Assembly: GCA_030598355.1 (NCBI GenBank)
Contig: JAUVQD010000034.1
Span: 1-9,348 of the forward strand
DNA: 9,348 nt
Direction: 5' to 3'
Origin: Actinomycetes bacterium
GTDB lineage: Bacteria; Actinomycetota; Aquicultoria; CAJVYJ01; JAUVQD01
Of this stretch, positions 1 to 6,772 are shown piece by piece. The notes under the pieces were generated by a model. That model was not told the origin of the DNA. It did no database searches and saw only the letters and a program-made list of their open reading frames with translations. Every line of letters begins with the position of its first letter. Positions within the stretch are counted from its first letter, which is position 1. A program made the translations under genes and the position numbers.

Positions 1-100
1 GACGCTGGTTGTAATATTTGGTCCTGAGCACGACACCAAACTGCTCATCCCGATCCAAGAGTCCTCATCAGGCGGTTTTACTAATCAAATGTGGGGGCTC

Positions 101-1231
101 TTAATTTTTGTCTAATTGATCTAGAGTGACGAAAGCGTAATTCTCATTCCGAAGCGCCTGAATAATTCCGGGCAAAGCCAACACCGTATTTGTTCGATCG
201 CCCCCGCCGTCATGCAAAAGAATAATGCTATCGGGTTCGACGGCCCCCGCGATCATATTAATAATCTGCTCGGGACCGGCGGCTTCCCAGTCACGCGAAT
301 CTATATTCCATCGAACAAGCCGATAATTCTTTTGGCCGGCAATCGTATCAAGTAAAGGGCTCATAGCTCCATAGGGAGGTCTCAGCCAGCTCGGTTCTGT
401 TTGTGTTATCGGAAAAACCGAATTGCGCCCTTTGTCCAGCTCTTGCACAATTTGCTCCTCGGTAAGTTGGTCAAGACTCGCATGGGTAAACGAATGATTA
501 CCGATTTGAAAACCCCCTGTGTGCACCTCGCTGACAATATCCGGGTGGTTTTCGGCTTTTTCTCCAATCATGAAAAACGTTGCTGAGGCATACATATCCC
601 GCAGGATCGCGACTATTTGCGACGTAAAAGGTGGATGGGGACCGTCATCAAAAGTTAGAGCGACAACCTTTTCCGGTCTTTTATCCGAGCGTGTCACGAT
701 CGTGGGCTGAGATTCCGTCGAGTTCTTTGCGGAAACGATCTTACCGCTAGTGGCACCTCGCACTACTTCCTTTTTGCCGGGGGTTCCTATCTTTTTTACA
801 ATCGTATATTCGCCACGCCCAAAGACCTCAGTGACATTGATTATGTCGTCAATGGTAGTGGTCGTGTCCTCAGTTCGATCTTCTGGTGAAGAAAACTCAA
901 CCATGGCATCGCGGTTGATAATTGTTTGACCACAGACTACTTTTCCGTCGACCCTTATTTTTGCTAGTGGGCCTACCTCTTCCTTGATTATCTTTCCATC
1001 TACATCTAATAGATCGCCACGACCAGGCCGAAAGCCGGCATCTTTCAGTACGGAGGCCGCATCGCCTGGTTTGGACGCGACAAAAACTCGTCCGTTAACC
1101 GTGAAAGGTGCTTGGAATAAGTCCGGGCTCAGCCAGACCTCAACCATCAAGAAAGCAGAAACCAAGAAAGCTATCTTTAATGGTTGGCTTTTTACAAGAT
1201 TATCTTTTAAGAAAAGAAGCCAGCTACGCAT
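101..1231 (-). CDS. Membrane-anchored polysaccharide deacetylase (NodB domain) with G5/YabE-like N-terminal region
   Basis: Predicted extracytoplasmic, metal-dependent carbohydrate esterase (family 4) that removes N-acetyl groups from peptidoglycan or another surface glycan; the true substrate cannot be read from sequence. The 376-residue product has a basic N-terminus and one membrane segment at about residues 18-34. A region at about 44-168 resembles the DUF348/G5 repeats of YabE/Rpf-like wall proteins, including a G5-like stretch near 141-168. The NodB domain runs from about 188 to 372. All NodB motifs are intact: TFDDGP (Asp195 base, Asp196 metal ligand), HSFTH (His246 and His250 metal ligands), RPPYG (284-288), DSRDW (311-315) and LLHDGG (His340). 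The ATG at 1231 has only a weak ribosome binding site. The gene is divergent from endonuclease IV. The deacetylase call is firm; the N-terminal assignment is tentative. Confidence 0.93.
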   Translation of the reverse strand: MRSWLLFLKDNLVKSQPLKIAFLVSAFLMVEVWLSPDLFQAPFTVNGRVFVASKPGDAASVLKDAGFRPGRGDLLDVDGKIIKEEVGPLAKIRVDGKVVCGQTIINRDAMVEFSSPEDRTEDTTTTIDDIINVTEVFGRGEYTIVKKIGTPGKKEVVRGATSGKIVSAKNSTESQPTIVTRSDKRPEKVVALTFDDGPHPPFTSQIVAILRDMYASATFFMIGEKAENHPDIVSEVHTGGFQIGNHSFTHASLDQLTEEQIVQELDKGRNSVFPITQTEPSWLRPPYGAMSPLLDTIAGQKNYRLVRWNIDSRDWEAAGPEQIINMIAGAVEPDSIILLHDGGGDRTNTVLALPGIIQALRNENYAFVTLDQLDKN

Positions 1232-1323
1232 GGGTTTAGCTTACCATATGCCCAATTAAGTGGTCGAGAGAAGTGGCCACGAGCGATTAGCTTTAAGCCA
1301 AGTGTTATGATAATTGGAGATTG

Positions 1324-2172
1324 ATGAGATTTGGAGCACACGTTTCGATCGCCAAAAGTCTGGCCGACTCAATTGACCTGGCGGTATCGTCTGGTTGTGA
1401 TGCCATGCAAATCTTCCCAGGAAACCCTCGCGGCTGGCAACCCAGTTTTTTAAGTCAAGATCAAGTTGAAGACTTCCGGGAAAGGCGAAGCAAAAATGAT
1501 ATCCGTCCCGTCGCCATTCACCTGCCTTATCTGGTTAATCTCGGCTCACCGGTCGATCGGGTTTTTGAAGCGTCAATTTCCTCGATAAAGCACACTCTCG
1601 CGAAAGCAAGACTAATCGATGCTGATTTTCTGGTTACTCATACCGGTAGCCATACCGGGGCGGGTTACCAAATTGGTTTTGACCGAATCATCGCCGCTTT
1701 GAACGAAATTCTTGAAGAAGACTTTGGCTCAACAAAACTGCTGCTGGAAAATACAGCCGGTGCGGGTCACACTATCGGTTCACGTCTTGAGGAGTTTGAA
1801 AAAATATTCAAAAAAATGTCCTTCGACAAACGCCTTGGCTTGTGTGTTGACACTTGCCATGCATACGCGGCTGGATATGACCTATCCGATAAAGAAACCT
1901 TAGACCACTTTCTGGCAGAGCTGGGGAGTTTGATCGGCGGGGAACGCCTTTTGCTCATGCATGCTAATGACTGCAAAAGCCAGCTGGGGAGCCACCTGGA
2001 CCGGCACGAGGAGATTGGGGAGGGATCAATTGGACTTGATGGCTTCCGAAACATCCTGGCCCATCCAACTCTTCAAGATATGACCTTTATTATCGAAACA
2101 CCTCGACCCGTCCCAGGAGCCGATGTCAAAAACCTTCAGACCCTAAAGAAACTGGCCCCATCCCACGCTTGA
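1324..2172 (+). CDS. nfo: Deoxyribonuclease IV (endonuclease IV, AP endonuclease family 2)
   Basis: Cytosolic base-excision-repair enzyme that cleaves the DNA backbone 5' of abasic sites and removes 3'-blocking groups using a trinuclear zinc centre in a TIM barrel. From the ATG the product is 282 residues, the normal length of the family. All nine zinc ligands of E. coli Nfo have counterparts at a constant offset of three: His66, His106, Glu142, Asp176, His179, His213, Asp226, His228 and Glu258. They lie in LENTAG (141-146), VDTCHA (175-180), MHANDCKS (212-219) and DRHEEIGEG (226-234). I chose the ATG at 1324 over the in-frame TTG at 1321 because GGAG at 1316-1319 would almost touch the TTG. 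Even so, the spacing to the ATG is short (4 nt). It converges with pyrE, whose stop is 12 nt away. Confidence 0.96.
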   Translation: MRFGAHVSIAKSLADSIDLAVSSGCDAMQIFPGNPRGWQPSFLSQDQVEDFRERRSKNDIRPVAIHLPYLVNLGSPVDRVFEASISSIKHTLAKARLIDADFLVTHTGSHTGAGYQIGFDRIIAALNEILEEDFGSTKLLLENTAGAGHTIGSRLEEFEKIFKKMSFDKRLGLCVDTCHAYAAGYDLSDKETLDHFLAELGSLIGGERLLLMHANDCKSQLGSHLDRHEEIGEGSIGLDGFRNILAHPTLQDMTFIIETPRPVPGADVKNLQTLKKLAPSHA

Positions 2173-2184
2173 GCTCAAATAAAT

Positions 2185-2733
2185 TTATTCCAGATCTGAT
2201 CTAGTGTAGATCGCCTCAAAGTCGTATCCCTCTTTGGCTAGAGCCTCGCCTGCCCCTTCCTCGCGATCGAGAAGAGCAAGCATCTTAACTATTTGGCTCC
2301 CACCTTCTTCAACTTCTTTTGCAGCTTTCAATATTGAGCCACCACTCGTCACAACGTCCTCAACCATCACAACTTTCGCGCCTGGTTTGAGTTCCGGCCC
2401 TTCCACCATTTTTCCAAGCCCATGAGCTTTAGCTTCTTTCCGAACAATAAAACCGCTGACATTCTTATTTTTTACGGTAAACAGATAATAGCAAAGAGCT
2501 CCGACAATTGGATCGGCGCCCATCGTCGGTCCACCGATACCTTCATATTCGACATCATTTAACATTTCACCCATGATGCGGGCAATATAATATGCACCCT
2601 CCGGCAATAGTGTGACTTGACGTCCATCGAAGTAAAAATCACTGACAATACCAGACGATAGCCTTACCGACCCACGCTTGACCGCCCCTAAAGTCAGATG
2701 TCGCAGCTCTGCTTTCATTTGCTCAATATCCAT
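2185..2733 (-). CDS. pyrE: Orotate phosphoribosyltransferase
   Basis: Catalyses orotate plus PRPP to orotidine 5'-monophosphate, the fifth step of de novo pyrimidine synthesis, in the cytosol. The 182-residue product has the type I phosphoribosyltransferase fold. The PRPP-binding signature VVMVEDVVTSGGS is at residues 121-133, and the flexible catalytic-loop motif RKEAKAHGL is at 98-106, as in PyrE. The N-terminal SSGIVSDFYFDGR hood segment (26-38) and the GGPTMGADPI segment (67-76) also fit PyrE rather than other phosphoribosyltransferases. It starts at ATG 2733 with only a weak GGGTG upstream. It lies 59 nt downstream of the YihY-like gene and could be cotranscribed with it, although the other pyrimidine genes are not here. 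Confidence 0.95.
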   Translation of the reverse strand: MDIEQMKAELRHLTLGAVKRGSVRLSSGIVSDFYFDGRQVTLLPEGAYYIARIMGEMLNDVEYEGIGGPTMGADPIVGALCYYLFTVKNKNVSGFIVRKEAKAHGLGKMVEGPELKPGAKVVMVEDVVTSGGSILKAAKEVEEGGSQIVKMLALLDREEGAGEALAKEGYDFEAIYTRSDLE

Positions 2734-2792
2734 AGATCACACCCATCGCTTTACAGTTGGTCTTTTCTTCATAATAGATGAAACTGAAGCGA

Positions 2793-3620
2793 CTAATCCA
2801 GTTCCCGCCGATTCTTAAGAGTGACGCTTACCTCAGCGCCTAAGATCAGAATAATCCCGGTGATATAAAGCCAGAGGAGCAAACCGATAATAACCCCGAC
2901 GGAGCCATAGACCGCGTTAAACCTGGCGACTCTCGAGGTGTATAACGCAAAGAGACCTTTAGCCCCGGTCCAAGAAAGCGTCGCAAAGACCGCGCCGATC
3001 CAGACATCTCTCAGACTCAGTGGCACATTCGGAATCACCTTGTAGATCACAACCAGAGCGACAAATGTGACTGCCAGGGCCACCAAACCATTAAGCGAAC
3101 TCAGAGCCGCAAATGGTGGTGTTACCTGAAATGAATCAAGCCAATAGTTTTGAAATGTCTCGTACGCGGCTGAAATCAAAGTTGTCAGCATCAGCACGAC
3201 AATAATAACAACGACACTAGCTAGTGAGAGCAGTTTTGAGAGAAGGAAATGACGGGCAACGGACACCCTCCAGATCTTGTTCAGCGTAAATCCAATAGCG
3301 TCAAAAACCATCGAGCCCGTCCAAAGGAGCGTCAGAGCACCGATCAATCCGGTTGACTGCCTATTCATTGCCACAGCTTCGATATTTGATTTTACTGCCG
3401 CGGTAAACTGAGGAATAGCCTCATCGGTATAGGCCAAGATGGCCTCACTGCCACGAGAGGCAAAGAGATAGCCGGCTATCGAGATAGCCAAAAGGAGCAG
3501 CGGAAATATTGAAAAGAGAGCGTAATACGATATTGACGCCGCTAGATAAGCACCGTCGTCATCTGAAAAACGCCGATAGACTTCGATCATTAAATCGTAA
3601 AAAGAGCGCCAAAATCTCAA
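2793..3620 (-). CDS. YihY/BrkB family integral membrane protein
   Basis: Polytopic inner-membrane protein of the YihY/virulence-factor-BrkB family (once misnamed ribonuclease BN); its molecular role is not settled. The 275-residue product has about six hydrophobic segments. Family hallmarks are ISYYALFSIFPLLLL (29-43), IPNVPLSLRDVWIGA (186-200) and the C-terminal FNAVYGSVG (224-232), which leads into the last membrane helix ending in GAEV. The start at 3620 is TTG with only a weak purine stretch (AAGGCGG) about 12 nt upstream, so the exact N-terminus is uncertain; an internal ATG at residue 11 is an alternative. It sits 42 nt downstream of the metallophosphoesterase on the same strand and 59 nt upstream of pyrE, which suggests one transcript. 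Confidence 0.9.
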   Translation of the reverse strand: MRFWRSFYDLMIEVYRRFSDDDGAYLAASISYYALFSIFPLLLLAISIAGYLFASRGSEAILAYTDEAIPQFTAAVKSNIEAVAMNRQSTGLIGALTLLWTGSMVFDAIGFTLNKIWRVSVARHFLLSKLLSLASVVVIIVVLMLTTLISAAYETFQNYWLDSFQVTPPFAALSSLNGLVALAVTFVALVVIYKVIPNVPLSLRDVWIGAVFATLSWTGAKGLFALYTSRVARFNAVYGSVGVIIGLLLWLYITGIILILGAEVSVTLKNRRELD

Positions 3621-3662
3621 ATTTGATCAAGCCGCCTTTATAATGTTCAATAGTTATCTTTG

Positions 3663-5207
3663 TTATTTTACACTTATTTTGGCTGACGTTTCACTCTTAC
3701 CTGAGCGCCAAGAAACGTTTAAGTTACCGGTTCCGGAAGAATTTTTCGTCTCCATCTGCTCTTGTTCTATCAAGCGTCTTTCAAGAATAAAATCACGCGA
3801 AGATCCCGATAGCGCCAAAGAGTCAACCGCGATCAATTCCTTTGATTTTTCAGTCCAATAGAACAGCTTCAATGAATACGGTATCCCTTCTTTTTCTCGA
3901 AAATGACGGATTCCAGCCGCCCCCGTGGTGCCAACATCATCAATAAGCGTGCCGTCCTCAATTTTTAAAGATGGTTTATGCGTATGCCCTGTTAAAATCA
4001 GCGGCACACTTCCTACTAACTTCTGAGCTTGCGCGATAGAGTGAACAGCCACTATGTCCGGCTCTGATTTAAGTGCCTTGAAGCGCTTGGAAACTTGATT
4101 AGCAAACTCATTTAGCTTTTCCCCGGTTGCAGGCTCCGCGTTCAATTCATACGCTACCGGCTCAGATGCTCCGAATATCTTCAGACCTTCAATTTTTACC
4201 ACATTATTATCAATAATAGTCACATTTTCTTGACTACGCAGTGTCTCCAGGACTGACTCGGAATCGTGGTTCCCGGGGACAAAAACATACGGTACCTTCA
4301 GTTGCGCGACGCGGCCGATAAGATCCGCTTCTATCGGGGTGCCCAAATCAGTTAGATCTCCCGTATCTATGATCAGGTCAACATGAAAATCTCGCACGAC
4401 CCGCTCGATCAGATCCATAGCCGCAGGATTGTTGTGTATATCACTGACATGTAGCACTTTTAATGTGCCATTGCCCAACTTAACCGGCTCCCAGCTGGAA
4501 ACTTTGGCGTAAAACCGATAAAGGTTCCCGGCCAAACCACGGATTTCCGCCCGGAAAGCATCAAGATCGCTCATTTTGTCTTCAAGAGTACCAATTAGCC
4601 AGGGCGCGGCCGTTAACATCCCGGTAAATTTTGGCTGGCGCCAAGCTTTTACGTTGTAGGTCTTTACGATCATAAATCCGGGTACGGCTAAAGCCAACAT
4701 GCCTATCAGCAAAGCTATAATTGCTCTTTTCCAGCTACGACCAGGCAAGATTAAGCCGGCCATTAGACCGCCGAGAGAAGCTAGTATCAATAAACGTACC
4801 GCGAAATCCCGGCTAGCCTCTCCCAGCCCTTTTTCAGCCTCATTTATTAGTTCGTCTTGCGAAACATCGGCCGATGCTAGACGGCGAACCTGAGTCATTG
4901 TGACACGTTCTATTGAAATCGATATCCCGAATGGGACCTTGTGGGTTTGAGCGCGCATTTCACCAAGAGGAGGAACCGTTATCCGGGTTATGCCTTGCTT
5001 TGATGGGAAAATTTTAGCTTCTAATGTCGTGCCCGCAACCTGGTAAGAGCTTTGGCCAAACCAAAATACGAAAACCAGGCCACCGACGACAGCCGCTAGG
5101 ATCAATAAAGCTGTCGATCTAAAGCCGGTAGAAAAAATAGATAACACCTCACGCCCAACCAAAAATCGCTTTGACCAGGCTCTTAGATTCTGGCACGCTA
5201 AACTCAA
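3663..5207 (-). CDS. Membrane-bound calcineurin-like metallophosphoesterase
   Basis: Putative binuclear-metal phosphoesterase with an unknown substrate. The 514-residue product has a membrane helix at about 32-50, then an extracytoplasmic segment (about 55-130) with a VPPLGEMRAQTHKVP module. Two more helices follow at about 137-154 and 161-180, and a C-terminal catalytic domain at about 248-450. All metallophosphoesterase motifs are present: DIH (Asp256, His258), GD (Asp284), GNHD (312-315), His389 and GHTH (407-410). By helix count the active site should be on the cytoplasmic or outer face depending on the first helix's orientation, which I cannot decide. The 'PPLG...TH' module is, from memory, typical of actinobacterial homologues. 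The start is poor: TTG at 5207 has no ribosome binding site, and a repeat element ends about 14 nt upstream. A GTG near residue 21 would still retain the first helix. Confidence 0.88.
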   Translation of the reverse strand: MSLACQNLRAWSKRFLVGREVLSIFSTGFRSTALLILAAVVGGLVFVFWFGQSSYQVAGTTLEAKIFPSKQGITRITVPPLGEMRAQTHKVPFGISISIERVTMTQVRRLASADVSQDELINEAEKGLGEASRDFAVRLLILASLGGLMAGLILPGRSWKRAIIALLIGMLALAVPGFMIVKTYNVKAWRQPKFTGMLTAAPWLIGTLEDKMSDLDAFRAEIRGLAGNLYRFYAKVSSWEPVKLGNGTLKVLHVSDIHNNPAAMDLIERVVRDFHVDLIIDTGDLTDLGTPIEADLIGRVAQLKVPYVFVPGNHDSESVLETLRSQENVTIIDNNVVKIEGLKIFGASEPVAYELNAEPATGEKLNEFANQVSKRFKALKSEPDIVAVHSIAQAQKLVGSVPLILTGHTHKPSLKIEDGTLIDDVGTTGAAGIRHFREKEGIPYSLKLFYWTEKSKELIAVDSLALSGSSRDFILERRLIEQEQMETKNSSGTGNLNVSWRSGKSETSAKISVK

Positions 5208-5221
5208 AAGTCAAGGTAGAG

Positions 5222-5301
5222 GGGGACAAATAATTAAGGGGACAAACAAATAATTAAGGGGACACAATACTTAATTCGACATTCAGAATTAAGTACGTGT
5301 C
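5222..5301. repeat. REP/MITE-like element: GGGGACA direct repeats plus imperfect hairpin
   Basis: Three copies of GGGGACA start at 5222, 5238 and 5258 (periods 16 and 20 nt). The first two continue with ATAATTAA. The third leads into an inverted repeat: GACAC AA TACTTAATTC (5261-5277), an 8 nt loop (5278-5285), then GAATTAAGTA C GTGTC (5286-5301). This gives a 10 bp stem plus a 5 bp stem with a small mismatch. Sequences of the form GGGGACAC..TACTTAATTC are, from memory, common at the ends of REP-associated (Y1, IS200-like) transposases and their non-coding relatives. No transposase gene is present, so this would be a non-autonomous copy or remnant. It occupies the gap between the YtxH-like gene and the metallophosphoesterase. 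Confidence 0.7.
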
Positions 5302-5332
5302 ACCAAATTAATTGAGCCATTGACCCACTGTT

Positions 5333-5698
5333 TTAGTCTTTTGATCCCTCAGGTGTCGACGCTTCAGTTATCTCACGCACTTTACTCGCAGCTAGATTAA
5401 TCTTCTCCCTAGCCGCTTCAGCAGCAGTATCGACTTGCTCTTTTAGCCGTTCGCGAGTTTCCTGAACTTTAGTTTTTAGTTCTTTGCCTTTTTCTTGGGC
5501 TGTTTTTCGTCCGCTTTCAACCACTTCGACGACGCGCTCTTTTTGATCATCAAATTCGTGCATTCCTTGCTCAAAATATTCATCCGCGCGTTTCTTTAAC
5601 TCTTCGCGCGTCTCTTCCCCAGATCGTGGCGCATACAAGATTCCTACGGCTAGACCAACTAGTCCGCCCCAGATAAAGCTTGAAAATCTACCAGTCAT
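5333..5698 (-). CDS. YtxH domain-containing small membrane protein
   Basis: A 121-residue protein with one N-terminal glycine-rich membrane helix (about residues 8-22) followed by the YtxH hallmark LYAPRSGEETREEL. The rest is a long, highly charged Glu/Lys/Arg-rich segment predicted to be coiled coil, reminiscent of apolipophorin- or LEA-like stress proteins. The family is linked to general stress in Bacillus, but its molecular function is unknown. I chose the ATG at 5698 because GGAGGTG (5711-5705) sits 6 nt upstream; the in-frame GTG at 5707 overlaps that site and is unlikely to be used. The gene has its own candidate promoter and is followed by the repeat element, so it is probably monocistronic. 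Confidence 0.87.
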   Translation of the reverse strand: MTGRFSSFIWGGLVGLAVGILYAPRSGEETREELKKRADEYFEQGMHEFDDQKERVVEVVESGRKTAQEKGKELKTKVQETRERLKEQVDTAAEAAREKINLAASKVREITEASTPEGSKD

Positions 5699-5704
5699 AC
5701 ATGT

Positions 5705-5711
5705 CACCTCC
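5705..5711 (-). promoter_or_regulatory. Ribosome binding site of the YtxH-like gene
   Basis: GGAGGTG reads on the minus strand from 5711 to 5705, 6 nt before ATG 5698. It decides the start, because the longer frame's GTG (5707-5705) lies inside this site. Confidence 0.75.
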
Positions 5712-5719
5712 CATAATCA

Positions 5720-5750
5720 ATATTAACTACTGAGACAAAACCAATGTCAA
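5720..5750 (-). promoter_or_regulatory. Candidate sigma-A promoter of the YtxH-like gene
   Basis: A perfect -35 TTGACA (5750-5745) is followed on the minus strand by TAATAT (5725-5720) with a 19 nt spacer, or by TTAATA with 18 nt. The spacing is longer than the ideal 17 nt. It lies in the gap after ddl and just before the ribosome binding site of the YtxH-like gene. Confidence 0.45.
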
Positions 5751-5783
5751 TAGCAAACTGACAATGAGCTTTCTAAAAAATAT

Positions 5784-6743
5784 TTAAACAGCTTTTGGTT
5801 TTTTTGATTGCCGCTCACAGGCCATTTGAATCAGCCGATCGACCAGATCTTCAAAATCTAGTTTGGCAGCTGAGGCAGCCATTGGCAATAGGCTGGTTTC
5901 GGTCATTCCCGGACTGGTGTTGAGCTCCAGGACATAAGGGGTTTCCCCGGCTAAGATTAAGTCGACACGCGATACGTCGCGACACCCGAGAGCCTTGTGT
6001 ACATCAATCGAGGTTTTCATAAGCTTATCCGTCATTTCTTTATCAAGACGCGCTGGCACGAAGTACTCCGTCGCCCCCATTCTATACATGGACTCAAAAT
6101 CAAAAAACTCTTTCGTTGTAACAATCTCCACAATCGGCAACGCTTCAGGCGGATTATTTCCAAGGATGCTGATGGCGACCTCGGTACCGCTAATATATTC
6201 CTCAAGAACGACTTTGGAGTCATAACTGAGGGCCCCGATAAGAGCTTTTGGTAGATCCTGAGCCTTGTGCACAATTTTTATTCCGAGAGCTGAGCCTTGC
6301 CCGGCTGGTTTAACGATTATTGGCAGACCCAGAAATTCTATGGCTTTATCCAAAGCGCTGGCCGCGCCCATTTCTTTGAAAGATTCCGCGCTCATCGTTA
6401 GCCATCGCGGAGTAGTGATACCAGCTCGATGCATAATCTCTTTGGCAAGTACTTTGTCAAAGCTAACAATGTTCGCATAGACCCCGGGACCGGTATAGGG
6501 TAATCCCAAAAGCTCAAGTAAGCCCTGGACAGTCCCATCTTCGCCATATTTACCATGGAGAGCTATGTAGACAACGTCTGGCTTTACGTCAACTAAATTA
6601 TCGACAAGATTTTCGTCAACATCAAAAGAGACATAATCATAACCTTTCGCCGCCAGCGCTTCACAAACACGAAGACCACTTTTTAGTGAAACCTCACGCT
6701 CCAGCGAACGCCCACCCATTAGAACCGCTATTTTAGTTGACAC
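5784..6743 (-). CDS. ddl: D-alanine--D-alanine ligase
   Basis: ATP-grasp ligase that joins two D-alanines for the peptidoglycan pentapeptide, in the cytosol. The 319-residue product is full length. It has GGRSLEREVSLKSG (10-23, with the substrate-binding Glu15), ALHGKYGEDG (61-70), YTGPGV, VKPAGQGSALGI (145-156), EEYISGTEV, DVSRVD (256-261) and LELNTSPGMTETSLLP (272-287, with the Mg ligands Glu273 and Asn275). Tyr220 of the omega loop is kept, which favours D-Ala-D-Ala over D-Ala-D-Lac activity. The residue before it is Met219, where E. coli DdlB has Lys215. The start is GTG 6743, supported by GAGGTG 5 nt upstream. It follows the aminotransferase by 29 nt, so both should be under the T-box leader. 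Confidence 0.94.
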   Translation of the reverse strand: MSTKIAVLMGGRSLEREVSLKSGLRVCEALAAKGYDYVSFDVDENLVDNLVDVKPDVVYIALHGKYGEDGTVQGLLELLGLPYTGPGVYANIVSFDKVLAKEIMHRAGITTPRWLTMSAESFKEMGAASALDKAIEFLGLPIIVKPAGQGSALGIKIVHKAQDLPKALIGALSYDSKVVLEEYISGTEVAISILGNNPPEALPIVEIVTTKEFFDFESMYRMGATEYFVPARLDKEMTDKLMKTSIDVHKALGCRDVSRVDLILAGETPYVLELNTSPGMTETSLLPMAASAAKLDFEDLVDRLIQMACERQSKKPKAV

Positions 6744-6748
6744 TTTGA

Positions 6749-6754
6749 CACCTC
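6749..6754 (-). promoter_or_regulatory. Ribosome binding site of ddl (supports GTG start)
   Basis: GAGGTG reads on the minus strand from 6754 to 6749, 5 nt before the GTG at 6743. It lies in the 29 nt gap behind the aminotransferase stop codon and supports a non-ATG start for ddl. Confidence 0.65.
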
Positions 6755-6772
6755 GCTAACCGATGATCCAAA

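Noticed and set aside
2..115. Plus-strand frame open from the left edge for 37 codons, ending in TAA at 113-115
   Set aside because: It is short, has no recognisable motif, and overlaps the 3' end of the deacetylase gene; an open frame of this length is not rare by chance. It could be the tail of a convergent gene but cannot be supported.
1260..1280. Hairpin GTGGTC / GGCCAC in the gap between the deacetylase and nfo
   Set aside because: A 6 bp stem with a 9 nt loop, no U tract and no known operator similarity; too weak to call a terminator or regulatory site.
2173..2184. Possible bidirectional terminator between the convergent nfo and pyrE genes
   Set aside because: The gap is 12 nt, with only short AT-rich palindromes nearby and no GC-rich stem with a T tract.
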